A stretch of 64,000 bases of DNA from Arcobacter sp. CECT 8986 (GTDB taxonomy: Bacteria > Campylobacterota > Campylobacteria > Campylobacterales > Arcobacteraceae), in assembly GCF_004116725.1 (NCBI RefSeq), contig NZ_PDKG01000006.1, forward strand, positions 1 through 64,000. The letters run 5' to 3'. The notes under the pieces are model-generated. The model was not told where the DNA came from, did no database searches, and saw nothing but the letters and a program-made list of their open reading frames with translations. Positions 16,722-23,931 of the stretch are shown piece by piece (within the stretch, counting starts at the first letter, position 1; the number at the start of each line of letters is the position of its first letter). A program made the position numbers and the translations under genes.

Positions 16722-17732
16722 ATGAATACTAAAACTACTTTTTCTAAATATATGAACTCTTGGCTATATTCAGATGATGGATATTATGCAAACTATAAAC
16801 AAATAGGTAAACAGGGTGATTTTTTCACTTCTGTTTCTGTTAGTAAGTTTTTTGGTGGAGCTATTGCTAATAAAATCATCAAACTAATTGAAGAGAATAA
16901 ACTTCCTAAAAATAGTACAATTATTGAAATTGGAGCTCATCATGGATATCTATTTGCAGATGTAATTCAATTTATTTATACACTTAAACCTCAACTTCTA
17001 AATAGTTTAAACTTTGCAATAATTGAAAGGTTTGATTCACTAAAGAAACAACAAGAAAAATATTTAAAAGATAGTTTTGCAGATGCAATAACACTAACTC
17101 ATTATAAAGATATAAGTGAAGTAAAATGTTCAAATGCATTTATTTTTGCAAATGAGATATTTGATGCTTTTGCTTGTGAATTAGTACACACAAAAGATGA
17201 TAAAATTATGCAAGCTTTTGTAAGAAACAACTCAATAATATTTGAAGAGACTAAAGATTTAAATATTATAAATCACTGTAAAAAGTATGACATTTCAAAA
17301 GGTGAAATCTGCTTAGATTACGAAACTTTTGTAAATAATCTTAACTCAAGTATTGATAAGTTTTTCTTTTTGACTTTTGATTATGGAGATAGATATCCAA
17401 GAAATGATTTTTCATGTAGAGTATATAAAGAGCATGAAACAACTCCAATTTTTGATGAAAATATAAATCTTGAGAGACTATATAAAAATAGTGATATTAC
17501 TTATGATGTGCATTTTAATTATTTAAAAGATTTATTTGAAAATAACAATTGCAAAGTAGAGTTTAATACTCAAACAAATGCATTAATAAATTTTGGAATA
17601 ATCGAACTACTTGATATTTTACGTAAAAATAGTGATGAAAACACATATTTAAAAGAGACTCAAAAAATAAAAATGTTGTTAGAACCAACAGGAATGGGAG
17701 ATAGATTTAAGATACTACTTATAGAAAAGTAG
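16722..17732 (+). CDS. SAM-dependent methyltransferase, MidA/NDUFAF7 family
   Basis: A 336-residue DUF185 (MidA) protein. The mitochondrial relative NDUFAF7 methylates an arginine of a complex I subunit. IIEIGAHHGYLFADVIQFI (about 68-86) is the SAM-binding loop. IFANEIFDAFACELV and FFFLTFDYGDRYPR are further family motifs. FTSVSVSKFFGGAIA near residue 37 matches the typical T-S-x-x-x-x-x-F-G region. Cytosolic. Whether it acts on the bacterial NADH dehydrogenase homologue is inference. It follows the lipoprotein gene but appears to have its own -10 box, with no Shine-Dalgarno. Confidence 0.8.
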   Translation: MNTKTTFSKYMNSWLYSDDGYYANYKQIGKQGDFFTSVSVSKFFGGAIANKIIKLIEENKLPKNSTIIEIGAHHGYLFADVIQFIYTLKPQLLNSLNFAIIERFDSLKKQQEKYLKDSFADAITLTHYKDISEVKCSNAFIFANEIFDAFACELVHTKDDKIMQAFVRNNSIIFEETKDLNIINHCKKYDISKGEICLDYETFVNNLNSSIDKFFFLTFDYGDRYPRNDFSCRVYKEHETTPIFDENINLERLYKNSDITYDVHFNYLKDLFENNNCKVEFNTQTNALINFGIIELLDILRKNSDENTYLKETQKIKMLLEPTGMGDRFKILLIEK

Positions 17733-17736
17733 TATT

Positions 17737-18114
17737 TTAAGACTCATTTTCTTCTAATTGCTTATACTCTTCATCAGTAAAAATTCTAGATTTTGTAATA
17801 AACTGATATCCATAATCTATTTCTAAAGAGAATGAATTACCAAATGCAGCACTCTCTTCTTTTACATCAACTGTAATTTCAGAGTGTCTAAAGTATTCAA
17901 ATTGGTCTTTATCAATAAAGAATTCACAACCACAAATTTCACCTAATTTTACATTTCTACTAGGTACATAAAAATCATCTTTTTCATAACACATTGGAGC
18001 AGTACCATCACAACAACCACCACTTTGATTAAAAACAAGTTCACCATGTTTTTGTTTTAACATTTCTACAACTTCTTTTGCTTTTTGTGTTACTTTTACT
18101 CTTTTTACTTCCAT
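17737..18114 (-). CDS. DUF779 protein, partner of aldehyde dehydrogenase
   Basis: A 125-residue protein of the DUF779 family, which is commonly encoded right after acetaldehyde-type aldehyde dehydrogenases. Key features are FNQSGGCCDGTAPMCY (about 28-43) and GEICGCEFFID (about 58-68), with several conserved cysteines that may bind metal or act in redox chemistry. The exact role is unknown. It lies 65 bp downstream of the dehydrogenase on the same strand, with a strong hairpin between them. Confidence 0.82.
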   Translation of the reverse strand: MEVKRVKVTQKAKEVVEMLKQKHGELVFNQSGGCCDGTAPMCYEKDDFYVPSRNVKLGEICGCEFFIDKDQFEYFRHSEITVDVKEESAAFGNSFSLEIDYGYQFITKSRIFTDEEYKQLEENES

Positions 18115-18134
18115 TTCTTAGCCTTTTTATTGAT

Positions 18135-18163
18135 AAACAAAGAAGAAGAGTTCTTCTTTGTTT
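18135..18163 (-). terminator. Strong hairpin between aldehyde dehydrogenase and DUF779
   Basis: Two 13-nt arms (AAACAAAGAAGAA and its complement) enclose a 3-nt loop. It lies between the dehydrogenase stop and the DUF779 start. The sequence after it lacks a long T run on the minus strand, so it may be a partial terminator that lowers DUF779 expression, or an mRNA-stabilising hairpin. Confidence 0.6.
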
Positions 18164-18179
18164 AAATATAGATTATCTA

Positions 18180-19676
18180 TTAAAAGAAACCTAAAGCTTT
18201 TGTATCATATGAAGTTAAAATATTTTTATTTTGTCTATAAGAGTTTAACATCATCATATGAGTTTCTCTACCAATTCCTGATTTTTTATATCCACCAAAT
18301 GATGCATGTGAAGGATAAATATGGTAACAATTCACCCATACTCTACCAGCTTCAATAGCTCTACTTACTTTATGTAATTGGTGTGCATTTCTTGACCATA
18401 AACCAGAACCTAGTCCATAAACTGTATCATTTGCAATTGCAATTGCTTCTTCTTCATCTTTAAAAGTTGTTACTGCAAGAACAGGTCCAAAAATCTCTTC
18501 TTGGAAGATTCTCATTTTGTTGTTACCTTTAAAGATAGTTGGTTTGATATAGTTACCTTTAGGGAAAGTTCCACTTGTATACTCTTCTCCACCAATTAGG
18601 CACTCAGCACCTTCTTCTTTACCAATTTTGATATATTCTAAAATTTTCTCTTTTTGGTTAACAGATGCTTGTGCACCCATCATATTTGATTCATCAAGTG
18701 GATTATCTTGAGTAATTTTCGCAACTCTTTCTAATACTCTTTTCATAAATGGTTCATAAATAGACTCTTGGATTAATGCTCTTGATGGACAAGTACAAAC
18801 TTCACCAGAGTTAAATGCAAATAGAACTAAACCTTCAATTGCTTTATCAAAGAATTCATCATCAGCATCCATAATTGATTCAAAGAAGATATTTGGAGAT
18901 TTACCACCAAGTTCAAGTGTTGAAGGAATAATATTTTCAGTTGCATATTTCATAATTAATTGACCAGTTGTTGTTTCACCTGTAAATGCTACTTTTTTTA
19001 CATCTGGATGAGTTGATAATGCTTTACCAATTTTTCCCCCTGCACCATTAATAACATTAATAGTACCTTTTGGTAATACATCTTGAATTGTTTCCATTAA
19101 AAGTAAAATTGACATAGGAGTAGCACTTGCTGGTTTCATTACAATACAATTTCCAGCTGCTAAGGCAGGAGCTAATTTCCAAGCTGCCATTAATAAAGGG
19201 AAATTCCAAGGAATAATTTGTGCAACAACACCATAAGGTTCTTTAATTTCTTGAGAAACTGTATTTTCATCTAAATCAGCAACAGTTCCAGCTTCACCTC
19301 TAATTACAGAAGCGAAATATCTAAAGTGATCAACTACTAGAGGTAAATCAGCATTTAAAGTCTCTCTAACTGTTTTACCATTATCTAAAGTTTCTGCAAC
19401 TGCAAGAGCTTCTAAATTTGCTTCAATTGCATCTGCAACTTTATTTAACATTTTACTTCTTTCTACAACAGAAGTATGTTTATATGAATCAAATGCTTTT
19501 TGTGCAGCCGCCACTGCTAAATTAACATCTTCTTCATTTGATCTAGGAATCATAGTTAATGGTTCACCATCAACAGGCGAAAGATTTTCAAAGTATTCTC
19601 CACTTTTTGGAGCAATCCATTCTCCCCCAATAAAATTTTCATATTGTTTCTTAAATGTCGGTCTTGAATGTATCAT
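18180..19676 (-). CDS. NAD-dependent aldehyde dehydrogenase (AldB/ExaC type)
   Basis: The 498-residue enzyme oxidises aldehydes, probably acetaldehyde, to acids with NAD(P). VAQIIPWNFPLLMAAWKLAPALA is the cofactor strand. TLELGGKSPN carries the general-base glutamate. FNSGEVCTCPSRALIQ carries the catalytic cysteine; the C-x-C-P-S-R form is typical of AldB/ExaC acetaldehyde dehydrogenases. Cytosolic and full length. An AAAAAGGATAA Shine-Dalgarno precedes the ATG. The DUF779 neighbour supports the subfamily. Upstream lie a -10 box and four phased repeats, and beyond them a divergent two-component system. Confidence 0.92.
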   Translation of the reverse strand: MIHSRPTFKKQYENFIGGEWIAPKSGEYFENLSPVDGEPLTMIPRSNEEDVNLAVAAAQKAFDSYKHTSVVERSKMLNKVADAIEANLEALAVAETLDNGKTVRETLNADLPLVVDHFRYFASVIRGEAGTVADLDENTVSQEIKEPYGVVAQIIPWNFPLLMAAWKLAPALAAGNCIVMKPASATPMSILLLMETIQDVLPKGTINVINGAGGKIGKALSTHPDVKKVAFTGETTTGQLIMKYATENIIPSTLELGGKSPNIFFESIMDADDEFFDKAIEGLVLFAFNSGEVCTCPSRALIQESIYEPFMKRVLERVAKITQDNPLDESNMMGAQASVNQKEKILEYIKIGKEEGAECLIGGEEYTSGTFPKGNYIKPTIFKGNNKMRIFQEEIFGPVLAVTTFKDEEEAIAIANDTVYGLGSGLWSRNAHQLHKVSRAIEAGRVWVNCYHIYPSHASFGGYKKSGIGRETHMMMLNSYRQNKNILTSYDTKALGFF

Positions 19677-19711
19677 TTTGTTTATCCTTTTTATTTTGAT
19701 TTACATTAAGA

Positions 19712-19717
19712 ATTTTA
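19712..19717 (-). promoter_or_regulatory. -10 box of the aldehyde dehydrogenase gene
   Basis: TAAAAT on the minus strand (in CGTGTAAAATTC), 35 bp before the ATG. The nearest repeat core at 19729 lies 11 bp upstream of it, close to the spacing seen between PhoB-type boxes and -10 elements. Confidence 0.55.
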
Positions 19718-19728
19718 CACGAGAAATA

Positions 19729-19766
19729 TAGCGTGAGTTTAGCAATAAAATAGCGTGAAAATAGCG
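19729..19766 (-). repeat. Four 11-bp-phased direct repeats, likely regulator site
   Basis: TAGCG cores start at 19729, 19740 (as TAGCA), 19751 and 19762, exactly 11 bp apart, each preceded by an A/T-rich spacer. Two copies share the 9-mer ATAGCGTGA. On the minus strand the unit reads about CACGCTATTTT. The array sits just upstream of the aldehyde dehydrogenase -10 box, where a -35 box would be. Tandem direct repeats with a helical period are the usual binding sites of OmpR/PhoB-family regulators, and one is encoded 2 kb away. Binding itself is inferred. Confidence 0.65.
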
Positions 19767-19842
19767 AAGAGTCAAAGCCGATTTTATGGACACTGCATCA
19801 ATATAGAATTATAACTTTTTAATAATTTTCTTTTTTTTATGC

Positions 19843-19848
19843 TAAAAT
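19843..19848 (+). promoter_or_regulatory. -10 box of the FIST kinase, leaderless placement
   Basis: TAAAAT in TTATGCTAAAATC with an extended TG, behind an eight-T run. It ends 6 bp before the ATG at 19855 with no Shine-Dalgarno between, so the mRNA is probably leaderless. Confidence 0.55.
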
Positions 19849-19854
19849 CTTGGT

Positions 19855-21756
19855 ATGAAAACATACAATTATAGTATTGATAATCAAAATATCGAACAAA
19901 TAATAAATTTTAATAACTTAAAAAATGAAAAAAATATTCTTATTCAGATTTTTTGTGGTGAATCACAAAATAAATTTACTTCTATTTTAAAAACTTTGAC
20001 AACAAATCTTCCTCAAGCTATTTGCATTGGTTCTACAACAGATGGAGAAATTCATGAATCATATGTAACAACTTTTAATACAATTGTTTCTATATCTATT
20101 TTTAAAGATACAAATATTAATTATACATATGTAGAAGATGGAAACTCTTTTGAAAATGGACAGAAAATTGCAAAAGATTTGATAACAGATAAAACAAAAC
20201 TTCTAATTTTGTTCACAGATGGAATAAAAACAAATGGTGAAGAGTTTTTAAAAGGTGTTGAAAGTATAAATAATAATACAATCATTTGTGGTGGAATGGC
20301 TGGAGATAATAGTGAATTTAAGCAAACATATATTTCAAGCCAAAATAAAATCATAAAATTTGGTGCAGTTGCAGTTTCACTTGATTCAGATATTTTAAAA
20401 GTTTTTAATGATTATAGATTTAACTGGATTCCAATTGGAATTGAACATACTATTGATGAAGTAAAAGAAAATAGAGTTTATAGTATTTCAAATATGAATC
20501 CTACAAGATTTTATGCAAAATATTTAGGTGAAGATGTGGCAAAACATCTACCCTCAACAGGAATTGAGTTTCCATTAATTATAAAAAACAAATCTCTTAC
20601 TACTGCAAGAGCCGTTGTCAAAAAACATTTAGATGGAACACTAAGTTTTACAGGTAATTTTAAAAAAGGTGATATTGTAAAACTAGGTTTTGGTAATGCT
20701 GAGACTATAATGCAAGACCCAATAAAGCAAATAAAAAAAGCCCTTGATATTTTAAAACCAGAAACTTTCTTTTTATACTCATGTATGGCAAGAAGAAGAT
20801 ATATGCAAAACTTTATAAAAGCAGAAATTGAACCTTTTAGTAATATTGCACCTACAAGTGGTTTTTTTACTTATGCAGAGTTTTTTCATAATGATGGATA
20901 CAATGAACTTTTAAATCAATCTTTAACAATTGTAGCACTAAGTGAACATGAAGAAGTTCCTAAAAATATTGAATTAGAACATAGTAACACAAATGGAGAA
21001 TATGCAAGAACAATAAAAGCCTTAACACACTTAATTGAACAATCAGCAATTGATTATGATTTGCAAACACAAAAACTAAATAAACAAAAAAAATACTCAA
21101 ATAGTCTACTTGCTTCCCAAAAACAGTTCTTAAGATATGTAGTTCATGAAACAAATACTCCATTATCTGTTATTATGAGTAATATTGAATTGTATGAGAT
21201 GCAACATGGCAAAAACAACTATATTTCAAATATAGAAGTAGCTATGAAAAATATCTCTTCTATTTATGATGATTTGAGTTTCTTAATTAAAAAAGACCAA
21301 TTAGTTTATAATAAAATAAAAATAGATTTAGTTGATTATATAAGAAGTCGAATAGACTTTTTCTCTCAAGTTGCTTCACAAGTAAAATCAAATTTTATTG
21401 TTACATCAAATTGTGATAGTATGCCAATATTTTTCAATGAAACAAAACTTCAAAGAATTGTAGATAATAATCTAACAAATGCTATCAAATATACATTTGA
21501 AAAAGAGGATATTTATATCAATTTAGTACAAGATAAAGATGATTATATTTTTAGTATTTCAACTCATTCAAGTATTATTCAAGACCCTAAAAAGATTTTT
21601 GAAGAGTATTATAGAGAAGAGAATACCCAAGAAGGTTTTGGATTGGGACTAAACTTAGTAAAAAGAGTTTGCGAAGAAGAGAATGTACATATTGAGGTAA
21701 TCTCAAATGAAAATTCAACTTGCTTTACATATACTTTCAAAGGAGGCCAAAAGTGA
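19855..21756 (+). CDS. Sensor histidine kinase with N-terminal FIST domains
   Basis: A 633-residue soluble kinase with no membrane segment, so it should sense a cytosolic signal. Residues about 25-225 are a FIST domain (CIGSTTDGEI near 57-66, GGMAGDN near 146-152). About 225-365 is FIST_C (YSCMARRRYM, IAPTSGFFTYAEFF, NQSLTIVALSE). A coiled coil leads to the dimerisation helix with phospho-acceptor His431 in VVHETNTPL. The ATPase domain has an N box (NNLTNAIKY) and GFGLGLNLV, but the G1 box reads THSSII (570-575) instead of D-x-G-x-G. FIST domains are predicted small-ligand sensors, and the FIST protein NosP is reported to bind heme and nitric oxide. The regulator gene overlaps its stop. Confidence 0.88.
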   Translation: MKTYNYSIDNQNIEQIINFNNLKNEKNILIQIFCGESQNKFTSILKTLTTNLPQAICIGSTTDGEIHESYVTTFNTIVSISIFKDTNINYTYVEDGNSFENGQKIAKDLITDKTKLLILFTDGIKTNGEEFLKGVESINNNTIICGGMAGDNSEFKQTYISSQNKIIKFGAVAVSLDSDILKVFNDYRFNWIPIGIEHTIDEVKENRVYSISNMNPTRFYAKYLGEDVAKHLPSTGIEFPLIIKNKSLTTARAVVKKHLDGTLSFTGNFKKGDIVKLGFGNAETIMQDPIKQIKKALDILKPETFFLYSCMARRRYMQNFIKAEIEPFSNIAPTSGFFTYAEFFHNDGYNELLNQSLTIVALSEHEEVPKNIELEHSNTNGEYARTIKALTHLIEQSAIDYDLQTQKLNKQKKYSNSLLASQKQFLRYVVHETNTPLSVIMSNIELYEMQHGKNNYISNIEVAMKNISSIYDDLSFLIKKDQLVYNKIKIDLVDYIRSRIDFFSQVASQVKSNFIVTSNCDSMPIFFNETKLQRIVDNNLTNAIKYTFEKEDIYINLVQDKDDYIFSISTHSSIIQDPKKIFEEYYREENTQEGFGLGLNLVKRVCEEENVHIEVISNENSTCFTYTFKGGQK

Positions 21757-22412
21757 AAATACTGCTTCTTGAAGATGATATTATGTTAAATAATGCCATC
21801 AAACAATATTTAGAATCAGTAGGTCATGCAATGATTTCTACAAGAGATGGAAAGACTTGCTTAGATATTTTAGAGGATAATAAATTTGATTTATTAATAT
21901 TGGATATAAATGTTCCACATGTAAATGGATTAACAATTTTAGAAGAGCTAAATAGAAAGAAAAAAGTAATTCCTACTATATTTATCTCTGCATTAATTGA
22001 TATAGAAGATATATCAAAAGCTTTTGATATGGGTTGTTATGATTATTTAAAAAAACCTTTTCATTTAAAAGAGTTACACTTAAGAATAAATAGACTTTTA
22101 CAAAATAAAGTCGTGCCATTGCAACATAAAAGATTATCTGAAAATTATAGTTTTGATTTAGAAACAACTACTTTGTATTTTAATAATGAACCACATATTT
22201 TACCAAAAAGACAACTTTTAATTATCTCTTTATTAGCAAAAAATAGAAGTTTGGTTGTAAATTATGATATGTTTAGAACTTATGCTTATGAAGATGATGA
22301 TATTGATATAGCCACAATAAGAGCAGAAGTAAATAGAGTAAAAAAAGTTTTAAAAGAGGATTTTATTATAAATGTAAGAGGTGTTGGGTATATGGTCGAA
22401 AGACCAAATTAA
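21753..22412 (+). CDS. OmpR-family response regulator
   Basis: A 219-residue regulator. The receiver domain has the acidic pair E7-D8-D9, the phospho-acceptor Asp51 in LLILDINVP, a signalling Ser in FISALID and the lysine in DYLKKPF. The C-terminal 90 residues are a winged helix (PKRQLLIISLLAKNRS, then IATIRAEVNRVKKVL and VRGVGYMVE). The start is a GTG with a near-perfect AAAGGAGG Shine-Dalgarno. It overlaps the kinase stop, so the two are translationally coupled. It is the obvious partner of the FIST kinase and a candidate binder of the repeats at 19729-19766. Confidence 0.92.
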   Translation: MKILLLEDDIMLNNAIKQYLESVGHAMISTRDGKTCLDILEDNKFDLLILDINVPHVNGLTILEELNRKKKVIPTIFISALIDIEDISKAFDMGCYDYLKKPFHLKELHLRINRLLQNKVVPLQHKRLSENYSFDLETTTLYFNNEPHILPKRQLLIISLLAKNRSLVVNYDMFRTYAYEDDDIDIATIRAEVNRVKKVLKEDFIINVRGVGYMVERPN

Positions 22413-22491
22413 ACAATTTATTACAAATATAATTTGATTTATACTAAAGAATAATTAGATAAAATTTATATACTTTAACAAAGGGTTTTTT

Positions 22492-22692
22492 ATGCAATTA
22501 ATAATAAATGGTGAAACAAAAGAATTTTCACAAGAGATGTCACTAAAACAAATTATGCAATCTTTAAAAATTGAAGATAAAGTAATGGCTGCTGCTGTTA
22601 ATATGGAAATTATAAAAAAAGATGATTGGGATAGATTTACTCCAAATGATAAAGATAAATTAGAGTTACTACAATTTGTAGGTGGTGGTTGA
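22492..22692 (+). CDS. thiS: Sulfur carrier protein ThiS
   Basis: A 66-residue beta-grasp protein ending in LLQFVGGG. The terminal Gly-Gly is adenylated and thiocarboxylated to carry sulfur for the thiazole part of thiamine. The start MQLIINGETKEF is typical. No other thi genes and no TPP riboswitch are visible nearby. A TAAAAT -10 (in TTAGATAAAATTT) lies before it and an AAAGGG Shine-Dalgarno precedes the ATG. yraN follows after 14 bp. Confidence 0.88.
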   Translation: MQLIINGETKEFSQEMSLKQIMQSLKIEDKVMAAAVNMEIIKKDDWDRFTPNDKDKLELLQFVGGG

Positions 22693-22706
22693 TTTAAGGC
22701 TAGATT

Positions 22707-23039
22707 TTGAGTAAACAAAAAGGTGATTTAGCTGAGAATAAAGCAGTTTTATTTTTAGAATCAAAAAACTATAAAATTGTTCAAAGAAACTTTTATGCTA
22801 AAAAATTAGGTGAGATTGATATCATTTGTAAAAAAGATAATACATATCACTTTATAGAAGTTAAATCAGCAAATGACTATGAAACTGCCATAAATAATAT
22901 TACAAAAAGCAAATTATCAAAATTAAAAAGAAGTATTAATTACTATTTACAACTTAATAATTTAGATGTTGCTTTTTGTATAGATGCTATTATTGTGATT
23001 GATGAAGATATTGAGCATCTAGAAAATATTACTTTTTAA
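22707..23039 (+). CDS. YraN/UPF0102 family nuclease-like protein
   Basis: A 110-residue UPF0102 protein with a restriction-endonuclease-like fold. GDLAENKAVLFLESKNYKIVQRN is the N-terminal signature; the acidic pair in KLGEIDIICK and the FIEVKSA motif would form the metal site. The biochemical role is unproven in most species. The start is TTG with AAGG 7 nt upstream; there is no ATG nearby that keeps the signature. Its end overlaps the opposing DUF502 gene by 11 bp. Confidence 0.85.
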   Translation: MSKQKGDLAENKAVLFLESKNYKIVQRNFYAKKLGEIDIICKKDNTYHFIEVKSANDYETAINNITKSKLSKLKRSINYYLQLNNLDVAFCIDAIIVIDEDIEHLENITF

Positions 23040-23697
23040 GATACTCATCTAAAGAAGGAAACTCTTCAATATTTTTTGGTTCTATATTTAAAATATCCGC
23101 TAAAGATTTTACTCCCATTGAAAGTAAATATTGTAAATTACTATCAAAAGTTGCCTCTTCTATAACAAAAATTTTATCTTTAGGAACTTCAAACATAAAT
23201 CCTCCATTGGGAATTGGAGTCATTGATAAAGTAACTGTATAATGGTCTTTTACTACACTTTGTTTAGTTGAATACATAAGACCTATATTAAAACCTTCAG
23301 TTGTAAAACCTTTTATCAAAACAACTAAAACTTTTTTCTCACCTGATTTTGATGTATTAAAAATATTTACCAACTCTTTTATAGTTTGATATCCAGGAAT
23401 TTTAGAGTAAAGTTTTTGAATAAAGTTACCTAACCTTGTCTCAACAAATATTCCTACAACATATGCAATTAGTGCTAAAATAACTACTCCAAAGATTGTC
23501 CATAAAAAAGGATGATGTAAAGGATTAATTCCTATAAATTCAAACATTGCTTTAGTAAGAGCATTTATATTATCATATATCCAAAGAATTATTAGAGTAA
23601 TAGCAACAATCGGTGCTAACCAAAAAAGTCCTTTTAATATAACTGTAAAGATGTGATTTTTTCCATGACCAAAATAGCTTTTAATATTATCAAACAT
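23029..23697 (-). CDS. DUF502 family membrane protein
   Basis: A 222-residue protein of the DUF502 family. Two transmembrane segments are visible, about 17-42 (LFWLAPIVAITLIILWIYD) and about 62-85 (LWTIFGVVILALIAYVVGIF). FVETRLGNFIQKLYSKIPGYQTIKELVN is the family core, and a soluble C-terminal half follows. The function is unknown. I chose the ATG at 23697, which has AAAGGA 6 nt upstream; an in-frame ATG at 23715 has no Shine-Dalgarno. It is probably in the cytoplasmic membrane. Confidence 0.8.
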   Translation of the reverse strand: MFDNIKSYFGHGKNHIFTVILKGLFWLAPIVAITLIILWIYDNINALTKAMFEFIGINPLHHPFLWTIFGVVILALIAYVVGIFVETRLGNFIQKLYSKIPGYQTIKELVNIFNTSKSGEKKVLVVLIKGFTTEGFNIGLMYSTKQSVVKDHYTVTLSMTPIPNGGFMFEVPKDKIFVIEEATFDSNLQYLLSMGVKSLADILNIEPKNIEEFPSLDEYLKK

Positions 23698-23767
23698 TCC
23701 TCTTCCTTTATTCATTTATAACTGATTATAACAAATAAAAGTGAAGAGTGAATAAAAGATAAGTAAT

Positions 23768-23795
23768 AAAAAAGTAGTTAGAAATTCTAACTACT
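23768..23795 (-). terminator. Intrinsic terminator of the small RNA candidate
   Basis: A 9-bp stem (AGTAGTTAG/CTAACTACT, 5-nt loop) is followed on the minus strand by five more T residues. The plus strand has no T run here, so the direction is clear. Confidence 0.75.
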
Positions 23796-23828
23796 CTTAA
23801 TAAGTGAAGGAGTACTGATTTTAAGTAC
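23768..23828 (-). ncRNA. Candidate small RNA of about 61 nt
   Basis: On the minus strand, a TATAAT at 23840-23835 predicts a start near G23828. The RNA would begin with a 5-bp hairpin (GTACT/AGTAC, 7-nt loop). Next comes an unpaired segment with CUCCUUC, complementary to Shine-Dalgarno sequences. It ends in an intrinsic terminator (AGTAGTTAG/CTAACTACT, T run). The orphan minus-strand terminator has no gene before it, because bioF lies on the other strand. No convincing reading frame fits. A premature-termination leader of the DUF502 gene is the main alternative. Confidence 0.55.
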
Positions 23829-23834
23829 AGTAAA

Positions 23835-23840
23835 ATTATA
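23835..23840 (-). promoter_or_regulatory. -10 box of the small RNA candidate
   Basis: TATAAT on the minus strand, with a T-rich tract about 30 bp upstream. It lies about 40 bp before the terminator stem. Confidence 0.55.
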
Positions 23841-23904
23841 ACTACTAAACATAGCATAACAGTAGCACTAAAAAAAATTTACCAGTTTTTTATATATATT
23901 TAAA

Positions 23905-23910
23905 TATAAT
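23905..23910 (+). promoter_or_regulatory. -10 box of the bioF operon
   Basis: TATAAT in TTAAATATAATATT, 21 bp before the TTG start of bioF. Confidence 0.55.
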
Positions 23911-23931
23911 ATTAAAATTTTAGGAGATATT

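Noticed and set aside
22413..22491. TPP riboswitch upstream of thiS
   Set aside because: The gap is only 79 bp and lacks the conserved CUGAGA-type thi-box elements.
23716..23931. A short protein gene in the gap before bioF
   Set aside because: No frame with a start, Shine-Dalgarno and sensible length was found; the minus-strand RNA interpretation explains the promoter and terminator better.
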